Assembly: GCF_000482805.1 (NCBI RefSeq)
Contig: NZ_KI519503.1
Location: 1-27,500, forward strand
DNA: 27,500 nt
Direction: 5' to 3'
From: Deinococcus murrayi DSM 11303
GTDB taxonomy: Bacteria > Deinococcota > Deinococci > Deinococcales > Deinococcaceae
This document shows, one piece after another, positions 1-12,999 of this stretch. A model generated the notes under the pieces. It ran no database searches and was not told where the DNA came from. It worked only from the letters and a program-made list of their open reading frames with translations. Each line of letters begins with the position of its first letter. The first letter of the stretch is position 1. The position numbers were made by a program, and so were the translations under genes.

Positions 1-224
1 TAAATCATGGCTTGCTGTGGGATTCGATCGAGCGCGAGGTGCTGTGTCAGCACCTCGCGCTGCCCTTGCAGCCACTGAGAGAGCGCCAGGATGTTTTCCG
101 GCCCAGACAGCAGGCCGACCAGAATGACCGTCCAGAGCGTCTCCCAGGGGTATGTGATGCGCTTCTGGTCGCGCCAGTCCGGGATTTGGGTTAAAAAGGG
201 CAGTGGGCTGATGGGTGGTTGCAC
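1..224 (-). CDS. ISAs1-like transposase, N-terminal part (runs off window)
   Basis: The minus strand reads a GTG-initiated frame at 224-222, with an in-frame TAG 9 nt upstream, so translation cannot start much earlier. The peptide contains IPDWRDQKRITYPWETLW, then a hydrophobic stretch (TVILVGLLSG), then ILALSQWLQGQREVL. This order (IPD.R...YP...hydrophobic helix...I..W...) is that of the N-terminal domain found before the DDE domain in ISAs1/H-repeat transposases (DDE_Tnp_1-associated). Only about 74 codons are in the window, so the DDE catalytic residues are not visible and the family call rests on this domain. The start codon lies in a hairpin loop, as listed separately. Confidence 0.7.
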   Translation of the reverse strand, partial: MQPPISPLPFLTQIPDWRDQKRITYPWETLWTVILVGLLSGPENILALSQWLQGQREVLTQHLALDRIPQQAMI

Positions 225-233
225 AACTCCCTA

Positions 234-245
<12 letters not shown>
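193..245. promoter_or_regulatory. Hairpin enclosing the transposase start codon
   Basis: GGGCTGAT (205-212) pairs with ATCAGCCC (233-240). The inside continues as GGTTG/CAAC with a few mismatches, and an overlapping outer pair is AAAAAGGGC (193-201) with GCCCTTTTT (237-245). The transposase GTG (224-222 on the minus strand) sits at the tip, and the GGGAG that would act as its ribosome site is inside the stem. Fold-back inhibition of transposase translation on read-through mRNA is established for IS10 and IS50. Assigning the same role here is inference. Confidence 0.5.
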
Positions 246-700
<455 letters not shown>

Positions 701-704
<4 letters not shown>

Positions 705-1609
705 GGGAAGACCTCCGCGAGCGTCTCCAGGATGAGCCGTGCCCCCAGCAGCTCGCTGCGCCCGGTCGGGTCGAGGTTGGGGGCGAGTTCCACCAGGTCG
801 AGACCGACGACCGTGTTGCGGCGGGCCGCCCCCGCAAGCACCCGCAGCGCCTCGCCGTAGGTCAGCCCATCCGGTTCCGGGCTGCTCGTGCCCGGCAGCG
901 TGGCGGGGTCGAGGGCGTCCACGTCCACGCTGAGGTAGACGTGTTGCCCCTGCGGCAGGCGCGAGAGCACCCCGGCGAGGTCCGTCTGCACAGCCTCCGC
1001 CGAAATCAGGGTGTGGCCCCGCGCCCGCGCCGCCGCCACTGCCTCAGGGTCAAAGCGCAGCCCGCGCAGGCCCACAGTGGTGATGTGGACGAGGTTTGGC
1101 AGGGCTTCGGCGGCCCGGCGAAAGGGGCTAGAGTTGCTCCATTTCGTGTCGTTGCGGATATCGGTGAAATCAAGGTGCGCGTCGAGCTGTACAACGTGGA
1201 GGTCCGGCACGTCCGCGTAGGCCCGCAGCAGCGGATAACTGACCGAGTGGTCACCGCCCAGAAAGACGGGGACGCGGCAACGCTCCCTCAGGAGCCGCGC
1301 CGCCCCGGTGATGCGGTCGTGGGCCAGGGCGGGTTCGAGCGTGGGCAGCACCACGTCCCCCGCATCAGTAAAGGAGACGCCCGCGAGCCGGGTCACGCCG
1401 TCCAGCCCGGTCAAGGGGGGCAAGGAGCGCAGGCTCGCTTCCCGCAGGGCGCGGGGCGCAAATCGGGCACCGGGCCGAAAGCCCAGCGCGAGGTCAAAGG
1501 GCACGCCGAGCACCCCCACATCCGAGCGCCACTGGCCGTCCGGAGGAAGGTGCTCGGCGCGAACAAAGGTGGGGATGCCGCCGTAGGGGAGGTGAGCAGG
1601 CTGGGTCAT
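701..1609 (-). CDS. hutG: Formimidoylglutamase / arginase-family hydrolase
   Basis: A 302-residue ureohydrolase of the arginase/agmatinase/formiminoglutamase fold, using two Mn(II). The metal motifs are intact: GGDHS (118-122), DAHLDFTD (about 143-150) and SVDVDALDP (227-235). Sequence alone does not separate agmatinase from formiminoglutamase. Its place between hutU and hutI argues for HutG (EC 3.5.3.8), which splits N-formimino-L-glutamate to glutamate and formamide. The start ATG at 1609 overlaps the stop of the 30-codon mini-ORF that fills the hutU-hutG gap. The stop overlaps hutI as ATGA. The gene looks intact although hutI below it is broken. Confidence 0.85.
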
Positions 1610-1694
1610 GGGCTGGAAAAGGGGAAGGGTGCGGCTTGGGCTTGAGCCGCATGCTGGGGGGCCTTCGCGGCGGCGTGGTCGAGCGGAGGAAGCG

Positions 1695-1698
<4 letters not shown>
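1606..1698 (-). CDS. Bridging mini-ORF between hutU and hutG (30 aa)
   Basis: This frame exactly fills the hutU-hutG gap. Its ATG (1698-1696) overlaps the hutU TGA as ATGA, and its TGA (1608-1606) overlaps the hutG ATG as ATGA. The peptide starts [15 protein letters not shown] and is Ala/Pro/Gln-rich, with no recognisable domain. A weak AGGGAC lies upstream of its start. It could be a translated coupling leader that carries ribosomes from hutU to hutG, or chance. Three other gaps in the window have the same architecture. Confidence 0.35.
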
Positions 1699-3380
<1,682 letters not shown>

Positions 3381-3444
3381 GGGGCACCTCTGAAAGGGGC
3401 TGGGAAACGTGACCGCATCTTGCCCCCGTCCCGCGCCTCCCTCC

Positions 3445-3476
3445 GGCCTATTTTCCGGTTTTGCCGGAAAGAGGCC
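3445..3476. promoter_or_regulatory. Palindromic operator candidate between hutU and the IclR gene
   Basis: TTTCCGG (3452-3458) and CCGGAAA (3464-3470) form a perfect 7-bp inverted repeat around TTTTG. The symmetry extends outward to GGCCT (3445-3449) and AGGCC (3472-3476). The site lies directly upstream of the regulator's -10 box and about 70-95 bp upstream of the hutU ATG. That placement suits autoregulation and control of the divergent hut operon. IclR-family operators are short A/T-flanked palindromes of this kind. The binding protein is inferred from adjacency. Confidence 0.5.
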
Positions 3477-3482
3477 TATGCT
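3477..3482 (+). promoter_or_regulatory. -10 box for a leaderless IclR-family mRNA
   Basis: TATGCT ends 7 nt before the ATG at 3490, so the transcript would begin at or next to the start codon. No clear -35 hexamer is seen. The operator palindrome occupies the -35 region. This box is the main reason to choose 3490 over the in-frame ATG at 3478, which lies inside it. Confidence 0.45.
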
Positions 3483-3489
3483 GAGGGGC

Positions 3490-4272
3490 ATGGGCCACCC
3501 GCAGCGCACCGTCCTGAGCGCCGTGCGCCTGCTGGAGCTGTTTGACGCCGACCACACCGAGTGGCACCTCTCGGCCCTCGCCCGGAGGCTGGGGCGGCCC
3601 ACCTCCACCCTGCATGAGCAACTGGAGACGCTGGCCGCGGCGGGCCTGCTCACGCGGGCGGGGCGGGGGCGCTACCGCCTGGGCTGGCGGCTGCTGAAGC
3701 TGAGCAGCGCCCTGTACCTCTCGCTGCCGTGGTACGCCCCGGCCCATGCGGCGATGGAGCGGGTGGCGCGGCGCACGCACCTGCTTGCCTTTCTGTGCGT
3801 GCTGGAGGGCGAGCGGCTGCTGTGCGTGGCCCGCAGCGTGCAGGGCCGGGACGGGCCACCGGTCGCCGGAGAACTCGACTTCGAGCTGCCCGCCCACGCC
3901 ACCGCGAGCGGCAAGCTGCTGCTGGCGCTGGCGGGGCGGCCCCTCCCCGACCCGGCCCCGGCCTACACCGAGCAGACCCTGACCCAGCCCGGCGCGTGGG
4001 AGGCCGAGGCCGCCGCCATTCGCCAGGCTGGGCACGCGGCCACTGCGGACGAGTGGGCGGCGGGCACCGGGGGCCTGGCCGTGCCCCTGCGGGGGGCGGG
4101 CGGGGAGGTGCTTGCCGCACTGGGCGTGAGCCTTCCCACCCCCCGGCTGCGCGAGCGCGAGACGCTGCTGCGGACCCTGCACGGGGCGGCGGCGGAGGTG
4201 AGCTGGGAGCTGGGCTACCGTCCGGAACCGGCGCGGCCAGGGCGGGCGGCCCCTGGGAGGCAAACCCCATGA
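3490..4272 (+). CDS. IclR-family transcriptional regulator, likely of hut genes
   Basis: A 260-residue protein with the IclR layout. The N-terminal winged helix (about 1-65) contains [42 protein letters not shown] and a wing GRGRYRLG. The C-terminal effector domain has [14 protein letters not shown], matching the IclR signature around the ligand pocket, and GGLAVPLRG. The start at 3490 is preferred because TATGCT lies 7 nt upstream. An in-frame ATG at 3478 is the alternative. It is divergent from hutU and shares the palindrome at 3445-3476, so it probably senses a histidine-pathway compound such as urocanate (inference). The stop overlaps the next gene as ATGA. Confidence 0.85.
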   Translation: MGHPQRTVLSAVRLLELFDADHTEWHLSALARRLGRPTSTLHEQLETLAAAGLLTRAGRGRYRLGWRLLKLSSALYLSLPWYAPAHAAMERVARRTHLLAFLCVLEGERLLCVARSVQGRDGPPVAGELDFELPAHATASGKLLLALAGRPLPDPAPAYTEQTLTQPGAWEAEAAAIRQAGHAATADEWAAGTGGLAVPLRGAGGEVLAALGVSLPTPRLRERETLLRTLHGAAAEVSWELGYRPEPARPGRAAPGRQTP

Positions 4273-4919
4273 AACGCTTTTTCCGAAACAACGGCTTGTC
4301 GGTCGTGACCCTGGGCCTCTTCGTGCTGCTGTGGGGGGCGCAGGCGCTGACCGGGTGGCAGGCGTACAACGAGGAGGCACAGGAGCATGGCCGCGCCGTC
4401 CTGGGGCTGGGGGCCTACCTGGAAAGCGGACATTTCTGGGAGGCGACGGGCGAGAACTGGGAGAGCGAGTTCCTGCAGATGGCCGCCTTCGTGCTGCTGA
4501 CAGCGCGGCTCTACCAGCGCGGCTCGGCGGAATCCAAGCCCCTGCCTGAAGACGAGCAGGCCCCAGAGCCGCCCCCCAGCGGCCCACCCCCCGGCCCGGT
4601 GCGGCGCGGCGGGTGGGCGGCGCAGCTTTACAGCCACTCGCTTTCGCTGACGCTGCTGCTGCTCTTTGCCGCGTCCTTTGTGCTGCATCTGCTGGGGGGC
4701 ACGGCAGAGCACAACCGCGAGGCCGCCGCGCACGGACAGCCCGCCGTTTCCACGCTCGCTTTCCTGGGCAGCGCGGAGTTCTGGCACCAGTCCTTTCAGA
4801 ACTGGCAAAGCGAGTTTCTGGCGGTGGGGGCGATGGCCGTGCTCACCATCTTTTTGCGCGAACGCGGCTCGGCAGAGTCCAAGCCGGTCGAGGCCCCCCA
4901 CCACCACACCGGGCGCTGA
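4269..4919 (+). CDS. DUF6766-like membrane protein with internal duplication
   Basis: A 216-residue protein of unknown function. It has two homologous halves joined by a Pro-rich linker (about 95-115). Each half has one hydrophobic segment (about 9-27 and 123-142), a polar stretch with HG (EEAQEHG / REAAAHG), F(W/L)..F/W...W(E/Q)SEF, a second hydrophobic segment, and a terminal RGSAESKP. The repeat pairs are NWESEFLQM/NWQSEFLAV and LYQRGSAESKP/FLRERGSAESKP. Four membrane spans are likely. GGGAGG 8 nt before the ATG is a good ribosome site, and the ATGA overlap couples it to the IclR gene. I assign the family from this WESEF...RGSAESKP pattern. No activity is known to me. Confidence 0.75.
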   Translation: MKRFFRNNGLSVVTLGLFVLLWGAQALTGWQAYNEEAQEHGRAVLGLGAYLESGHFWEATGENWESEFLQMAAFVLLTARLYQRGSAESKPLPEDEQAPEPPPSGPPPGPVRRGGWAAQLYSHSLSLTLLLLFAASFVLHLLGGTAEHNREAAAHGQPAVSTLAFLGSAEFWHQSFQNWQSEFLAVGAMAVLTIFLRERGSAESKPVEAPHHHTGR

Positions 4920-4995
4920 GGCGCGTGGGGTCAGGCTGACGCCCGTCTGACGGCTCCGTTCACCCCAGGGTCATCCGGCAGCTTCTCACCGGGCG

Positions 4996-5001
4996 CACAC
5001 T
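4996..5001 (+). promoter_or_regulatory. Possible weak -10-like box before the protease gene
   Basis: CACACT lies 6 nt before the ATG at 5008, within GCACACTGGGGCCATG. Almost the same string precedes the ATG at 15584. It departs from TANNNT at the first base, so this is a tentative promoter call. The rest of the 88-bp gap shows no ribosome site or terminator. Confidence 0.25.
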
Positions 5002-5007
5002 GGGGCC

Positions 5008-6687
5008 ATGCAGAAGCTCATGCTGGCCGTCTTGACGGGGACCCTGCTGGTGGGCTGTGGTCCTTCCGGCACCCCGTCCCCGCCCGCCCCCGGCACGTTC
5101 ACCGTGAGCGGGCAGGTCCTGTTGCCGGGAGCGGGCGCGGCGGCGCTGACGGGTGCCGAGGAGCAAGCCCTCTGGGCGCTGCCGCATGTCCCCGGTGAGG
5201 TGCTCGTGCGGGGGGCGACGCGGGAGGGCGGCCTGGGAGCGCAGGCCCTCTCTGCGCTGGTGGGGGTGCAGCTCCAGGCGGTGCCGGGCACTGACCTGCA
5301 ACGGGCCATGACCCCGGCGAGCGAGGACGACGCGGCGTTTGCGGCGCGGCTCGCGGCGGCGGGGTTGGCCGTACAGCCCAACCTGATTTACCGCCCGCTC
5401 GCGGTGCCCAACGACCCCGGCTTTCCGGGAAACGGGGGGGTCGCGGTGCCGGACCGCCCCCATTCCTACGACCAGGATTACCTCACCCGCATCCGGGCGC
5501 TGGAGGGCTGGAACCGCTTGGAGGCGCTCGGCAAGCCCAAGTCGGGTGTGCTGACGGCGGTGCTCGATACCGGGGTGGACCGCACGCATCCCGAACTCGC
5601 CGGGCGGCTGCGCCAGGGCCGCGACTTTTGCTCGCGGCTGGTGGGGGACACCTGCCAGGGCGAGGACGGCGACCCCGCCGAGGTCAAGTCGGGTGACGTA
5701 GGGCACGGCACGAGTTCGGCGGGCCTCATCGCCGCGAACACCAACAATGGTCAGGGCATCGCCGCGCTGACCTGGGGAGGAACCGTGCTCCCGGTGAAAG
5801 TGTTCGGCGACGATGGCCGCACCATCGGCGCGACAACGGCCAGCCTGACCGCAGGCCTGAACTACGCGGTCGCGCAGGGGGCGCGGGTCATCAACCTCAG
5901 CCTGGGCTTTGCGGGGCAAGGGGGGAAGCCCGCCCAGGCTGACCCCGCCATCGCGCAGGCCCTGGCGAACGCGGCGGCCCGCGACGTGGTGGTCGTTGCG
6001 GCGGCAGGCAACACGGCCACCGACGGCCTGTACTACCCGGCGAGCGACCCCAACGTCCTCGCGGTGGGGGCGGTCGGACGGGGCGACGGCCTCGCCTGCT
6101 ACAGCGCCCGCCCGCTGGACGGGCAAAAGGCGCTCGACCTGGTGGCACCGGGGGGCAACGCGGGCACGGGGCGGGGGTACTGCTACGTCACCAGCGACGA
6201 CGACATCCTCACCCTGACGACCGTTGCGCAGGGGGGCTACACCCTGCGGGCGGGAACCAGCGAGGCGGCCCCGCAGGTCAGCGGCGCGGCCTCGCTGCTG
6301 CGCGGGGCGTTTCCCAGCCTCTCGGCGGCGCAGGTCCGGCAAGCGCTGAAGGCGGGGGCGCGAACGGTGGGCAGCCTGCCCCTGCTGGACGTGGCGGGGG
6401 CGGTCGCCCAGGCCGAGCGCCTGGCGGCGACGCCACCCGCCAACCGGAGCTACACCCTCGTCGTGGAGGCGCGGCGGGGGGACAACGTGGCGACGAGCAA
6501 GACCTTCACGGGCACCCTGGCGGCGGGACAGCGGGCCATCCCCTACGCCCTAAGCGGCCTCGCGGCGGGAACGTACACCCTGACGGCCCGCGTCACCCTC
6601 ACTCAGCCGGCGGAAACGGCCAGCGGCTCGCGTTCTGTGACCGTCAGCGGCGACCTCAGCGGGGTGGAAATTCAAACCCAGCGCTGA
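5008..6687 (+). CDS. Secreted S8 (subtilisin-like) serine protease lipoprotein
   Basis: 559 residues. An N-terminal signal ending in the lipobox LVGC (Cys17) predicts a lipid-anchored exported protein. Residues about 30-150 look like a propeptide/inhibitor region. The peptidase S8 domain carries the full triad: Asp187 in LDTGVDRTHPEL, His233 in GHGTSSAGLIAAN and Ser418 in GTSEAAPQVSG. The oxyanion Asn is in AAAGNTATDG. A C-terminal beta domain of about 75 residues (YTLVVEARRGDN to the end) follows. The enzyme should degrade extracellular protein, in line with the amino-acid-using lifestyle of the genus (inference). It appears to be transcribed alone, with no overlap to neighbours. Confidence 0.9.
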   Translation: MQKLMLAVLTGTLLVGCGPSGTPSPPAPGTFTVSGQVLLPGAGAAALTGAEEQALWALPHVPGEVLVRGATREGGLGAQALSALVGVQLQAVPGTDLQRAMTPASEDDAAFAARLAAAGLAVQPNLIYRPLAVPNDPGFPGNGGVAVPDRPHSYDQDYLTRIRALEGWNRLEALGKPKSGVLTAVLDTGVDRTHPELAGRLRQGRDFCSRLVGDTCQGEDGDPAEVKSGDVGHGTSSAGLIAANTNNGQGIAALTWGGTVLPVKVFGDDGRTIGATTASLTAGLNYAVAQGARVINLSLGFAGQGGKPAQADPAIAQALANAAARDVVVVAAAGNTATDGLYYPASDPNVLAVGAVGRGDGLACYSARPLDGQKALDLVAPGGNAGTGRGYCYVTSDDDILTLTTVAQGGYTLRAGTSEAAPQVSGAASLLRGAFPSLSAAQVRQALKAGARTVGSLPLLDVAGAVAQAERLAATPPANRSYTLVVEARRGDNVATSKTFTGTLAAGQRAIPYALSGLAAGTYTLTARVTLTQPAETASGSRSVTVSGDLSGVEIQTQR

Positions 6688-6777
6688 GGGGAAGGCGGCA
6701 AGGGGAGGGGCAGCGCCAGCTCCCCCCCGGCCCGCTGGGCTGACCTCCCCATCACCCAAGGGGTCTTTCCCGGCCCC

Positions 6778-6783
6778 TATCAT
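6778..6783 (+). promoter_or_regulatory. -10 box for the 5'-nucleotidase gene
   Basis: TATCAT ends 9 nt before the ATG at 6793, and there is no Shine-Dalgarno. This suggests a leaderless transcript. An ATG inside this region (6782) runs into a stop after four codons and was not used. The remainder of the 6688-6792 gap shows nothing else. Confidence 0.35.
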
Positions 6784-6792
6784 GAACCTGTT

Positions 6793-8355
<1,563 letters not shown>

Positions 8356-8364
8356 GAGCGACCG

Positions 8365-8384
8365 GGAGACGACCGGTCTCCTTT
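8365..8384. terminator. Hairpin between convergent genes
   Basis: GGAGAC (8365-8370), loop GACCG and GTCTCC (8376-8381) are followed by TTT on the plus strand. The stem sits between the 5'-nucleotidase stop and the stop of the convergent phosphatase-like gene. The T-tract is short, so efficiency is uncertain. Confidence 0.45.
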
Positions 8385-9088
8385 CAGCGCCAGGAAGAGA
8401 GGTCGCCCGGCAGGTGGGCCGTCTCGTTAAAGGCATCGAGGCTGGCCCGCCCTCCGCCGTAGGTCAGGCGGGTGAGGCTGCCGTTGCGGACGCGCCAGTT
8501 CAGGGCGAGGGCAGCCTCGTCGGGGGCACGAAGCACAGCGGCCACCGTCACCCCGATGACCCCACCGGAGGTGAAGGCGAGCACGGTGCGGCCCGAAGGC
8601 CCGGCGAGCAGTTCGCGCAAGAAGGCGTGGACGCGGGCGCGGAAGTCCGGCCACGGCTCCACGTCCGGGTGCGCGACCTCACCGCGCAGATAGGCAGCGG
8701 CGAGGGGTTCGAGCATCCGCTGAAGGTAGCGGTTGCGCTCTGGGCCGTGTCGCCCCCGCTCCCAGGCCCGCAGCAGGGCGTCAAACCCTGGCTCACGGGC
8801 CGCCAGCAGGGGCGCGAGGGTGCGCATCAATCCGTCGCCGTCGTACTCGGCCAGCCGGGGGTCGGTGGTGGGGTCGGGCCAGCCCCCGCCCGCCGCTTCC
8901 GAGGCGAGGCGGGCGCTCTCGCGCTGGCGGCGCAGGGGGCCGCACAGCACGTCGGTGGGGTCCAGGTCAGACTCGGCCAGATATTCCCCCACCGCGCGGG
9001 CCTGCGCCTCGCCCAGCGGGGAGAGGCGGTCGGTGTCGGCCTCGAAGGGGGTGGCCTGACCGTGGCGCACCAGGAGGAGCTGGCTCAC
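8384..9088 (-). CDS. Histidine-phosphatase-fold protein lacking the second catalytic His
   Basis: A 234-residue protein of the histidine phosphatase (phosphoglycerate-mutase-like) clan. The phosphohistidine motif is present: LLVRHGQATPF (His9). The second motif, normally V(S/T)HGG, reads AFTSGGVIG, so Ser174 stands where the family has His. The start is GTG 9088, which overlaps the stop of the APH-like gene (GTGA). An open frame continues upstream to 9133 but inside that gene. It is the last gene of a long catabolic operon. With a kinase directly upstream it may act on a phosphorylated acyl intermediate or its dead-end product. The Ser substitution means phosphatase activity should not be assumed. 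Confidence 0.8.
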   Translation of the reverse strand: MSQLLLVRHGQATPFEADTDRLSPLGEAQARAVGEYLAESDLDPTDVLCGPLRRQRESARLASEAAGGGWPDPTTDPRLAEYDGDGLMRTLAPLLAAREPGFDALLRAWERGRHGPERNRYLQRMLEPLAAAYLRGEVAHPDVEPWPDFRARVHAFLRELLAGPSGRTVLAFTSGGVIGVTVAAVLRAPDEAALALNWRVRNGSLTRLTYGGGRASLDAFNETAHLPGDLSSWR

Positions 9089-10160
9089 GCGCCCGCCGCC
9101 TCTATGCGCCGCTGCGCCTCCCCGATCAGCCACGCAGCCTGCTGCCCCAGCGGGGCGAAACGGGGGTCTTTCGTCTGCCCCGCGCGGTACCGGGCGTAGA
9201 TCTGTCCCACGATCACGGCGAGCTTGAAGTGCCCCAGCACCTCGTACCAGCCTATGCCCGACACGTCGCGCCCGCTGCGGGAGGCGTAGCGCGTCAGGAA
9301 CGCCTCGCGGCTCAGGAAGCCCGGTGCCGCCGCCCCGACGCGGTTCTCGGCCCCGCCGGGCTGCTGGGGCATCGTCCAGTAGGTCAGGGTGAGGCCCAGG
9401 TCGGCCAGCGGGTCGCCCACGGTCGTCATCTCCCAGTCGAGCAGGGCGACCACCCGCGCGGGGTCGGCGGGGTCCAGCATCAGGTTGTCGAGCTTGAAGT
9501 CGTTGTGAACGAGGGTATGGGCGGACTCAGCGGGCGTGTGGGCGGTGAGCCAGGCAATCACGTCCTCGTCCGGCAGCTCGTCCGGCAGGTCGTCTGTGCG
9601 GGCACGCCGCCAGCGTCCGGCCCAGCCCTCCACCTGCCGGGCGTTGAAGCCCTCCGGCTTGCCCAGGTCACGCAGGCCCGCCGCATCGATATCCACCGCG
9701 TGCAGGTCGGCCAGTGTGTCCACGAGCGCTTCTGAAAGGCGGCGGGGAGCATCGGGCAGGGCGGCATATTCCGGCGGCAACCGGGTCCGCACGACCACCC
9801 CGCGCCGCCGCTCCATCAGGTAGAAGGGGGCACCGAGAACGGCGGGGTCCTCGACGAGCAGCACGGGCTGGGGGGCGACGGGCAAGACGGGATGCACCCG
9901 CGAAAGCAACCGGTATTCGCGCGGCATGTCGTGCGCCCCCCGCGCCACCGGGCCGAGGGGAGCGCGGCGCAGCACGTATTCCTGCCCACCCTCAGACGGC
10001 TCGCCCAGCCGCAGGAGATACGTGAGGTTAGAGAATCCGCCGGGGAACTGCTCGACGGTGAGGGCGTCCACGTCGCCCGCAATCTTCCCGCGCAGCGCCT
10101 CCCGCAGGGCCTCCAGCGGCAGTTCCTCGCCGGGACGGACGGGGGCAGTGTCGGAACGGG

Positions 10161-10164
<4 letters not shown>
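9085..10164 (-). CDS. APH-like phosphotransferase (LvaA / ACAD10-11 N-domain type)
   Basis: A 359-residue protein with the aminoglycoside-phosphotransferase kinase fold. It has FPGGFSNLTYLL (nucleotide loop), EYVLRRAPLG (Lys/Arg region), the catalytic loop HNDFKLDNL (His220, Asp222, Asn227) and the metal motif LLDWEMTTVGDPLADLG (Asp243). The GDPLADLG ending is that of the group fused to, or encoded beside, acyl-CoA dehydrogenases. These include the N-terminal domain of mammalian ACAD10/11 and LvaA of levulinate catabolism, which phosphorylate the 4-hydroxyl of hydroxyacyl-CoA. An acyl-CoA dehydrogenase is in the same operon. The start is GTG 10164, overlapping the SDR stop (GTGA). An antibiotic-resistance role is unlikely in this context. 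Confidence 0.85.
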
Positions 10165-10976
<812 letters not shown>

Positions 10977-10996
10977 GGGGTCTCCTTGTTGCCGGA

Positions 10997-11386
10997 CTAC
11001 GGAAGGGTCACGAGAGGCCGGAGGGCGTCAGCGACGGCTCTGGGGTCGGGATGCTTTCCCTGAGCCGTATCCAGCACCAGCATGAACACGGCGTCGTCAG
11101 GCCCGCTCAGTCCGGCTCCGTTGACCATCAGAAAAATCGCAGTGGCCGCATAAGCCGTACGCTTATTGCCGTCGACGAAGGGATGATTGCGGGCCAGGAA
11201 GAAGAGATAGGCGGCTCCTTTCTCCAACAGAGATGGGTAGAGCTGCATTCCAAACGCCTCCATCGCGGGTTGCGCCAGGGCCGAGGCGAGCGCTCCAGGG
11301 TCCCGCAGGCCGGGTGTCCCGCCGTAACGGGCCAGCGCCCGGTCATGCAGCGCGGTCACCTGCCCCGGCGTGAGATAGACCGTCAT
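10997..11386 (-). CDS. Doc-like (Fic fold) toxin, death-on-curing family
   Basis: A 129-residue protein with the Doc layout: VYLTPGQVTALHDRALARYGG at the N-terminus and the active-site motif HPFVDGNKRTA (about residues 68-78). This is the Doc form of the Fic motif, with Lys-Arg after Asn where AMPylating Fic proteins have Gly-Arg. Phage P1 Doc is a kinase that phosphorylates EF-Tu and stops translation. The same activity here is inferred from family. The ATG overlaps the AbrB-type antitoxin gene (ATGA), the usual toxin-antitoxin coupling. The pair lies inside a catabolic operon, with only 20-25 bp on each side. Confidence 0.88.
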   Translation of the reverse strand: MTVYLTPGQVTALHDRALARYGGTPGLRDPGALASALAQPAMEAFGMQLYPSLLEKGAAYLFFLARNHPFVDGNKRTAYAATAIFLMVNGAGLSGPDDAVFMLVLDTAQGKHPDPRAVADALRPLVTLP

Positions 11387-11598
11387 GCCTTGCTGAGGCG
11401 CTCCAGCAGGTCGCCTTTCTCGGCAAACAGCCGGTCGGCGGCCTCCTCGAAGCTCATGCCCTGCCTGGCGGGGCGGAGAATCAATCCGCCGTCTACCGGC
11501 TCTATCTCGACTTCCTCCTGAAAGCCGTAAAGTTCCAGAAGCTCCTTGGGAAGGATGACGGCCCGCGATTTGCCGACGGTGGTGAGGCGCTTTCGCAT
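11383..11598 (-). CDS. AbrB/MazE-type antitoxin for the Doc toxin
   Basis: A 71-residue protein with a swapped-hairpin DNA-binding N-terminus (KRLTTVGKSRAVILPKELLE, then VEIEPVDGGLILRP). The acidic amphipathic tail has MSFEEAADRLF followed by a Leu-spaced segment (DLLERLSKA), like the tails with which antitoxins wrap Doc toxins. It should neutralise the toxin encoded 4 nt further on and repress their promoter. TAGAAT lies 5 nt before its ATG, so it probably has its own leaderless promoter as well as read-through from the operon. Doc is more often paired with a Phd antitoxin. AbrB-type partners are also known. Confidence 0.87.
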   Translation of the reverse strand: MRKRLTTVGKSRAVILPKELLELYGFQEEVEIEPVDGGLILRPARQGMSFEEAADRLFAEKGDLLERLSKA

Positions 11599-11602
11599 AA
11601 CC

Positions 11603-11612
11603 GATTCTAATC
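11603..11612 (-). promoter_or_regulatory. -10 box and small palindrome before the antitoxin
   Basis: TAGAAT (minus strand, 11609-11604) is 5 nt before the antitoxin ATG and lies within the palindrome GATTAGAATC (11612-11603). An AbrB-type repressor bound here would block its own promoter. No -35 hexamer is evident. Confidence 0.45.
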
Positions 11613-11623
11613 CGGCTAAAGCC

Positions 11624-12861
<1,238 letters not shown>

Positions 12862-12865
<4 letters not shown>

Positions 12866-12999
12866 AGGGGGTCCTCCGAGTGCGGGGGGTGCGGGCGGGC
12901 GGTGGGCTGGAAGTCGCAGTAGAGGGCCAACGAATCCATGTGCCAGAGCGGCAGCCGCGCCAGGAGCACGCCCTCCCGTTCCAGCAGGTCAGTGGTCAC
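12862..12999 (-). CDS. Small coupled ORF (45 aa) between lactonase-like and acyl-CoA dehydrogenase genes
   Basis: The GTG at 12999 overlaps the upstream stop (GTGA), and the TGA at 12862-12864 overlaps the dehydrogenase ATG (ATGA), so it fills the 130-bp gap without a spare base. CAGGTG 5-6 nt upstream could serve as a ribosome site. The peptide reads [20 protein letters not shown], then a Tyr/Cys/Phe segment, then a Pro/His-rich tail. I do not recognise it. The amphipathic [15 protein letters not shown] segment looks more protein-like than the other bridging ORFs. It could be a real small protein or a translated linker. Confidence 0.5.

Noticed and set aside
3478..3489. Alternative ATG at 3478 for the IclR regulator
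   Set aside because: It overlaps the TATGCT -10 box, so a transcript from that promoter would not contain it. GAGG lies 3 nt upstream, so use from another promoter cannot be fully excluded.
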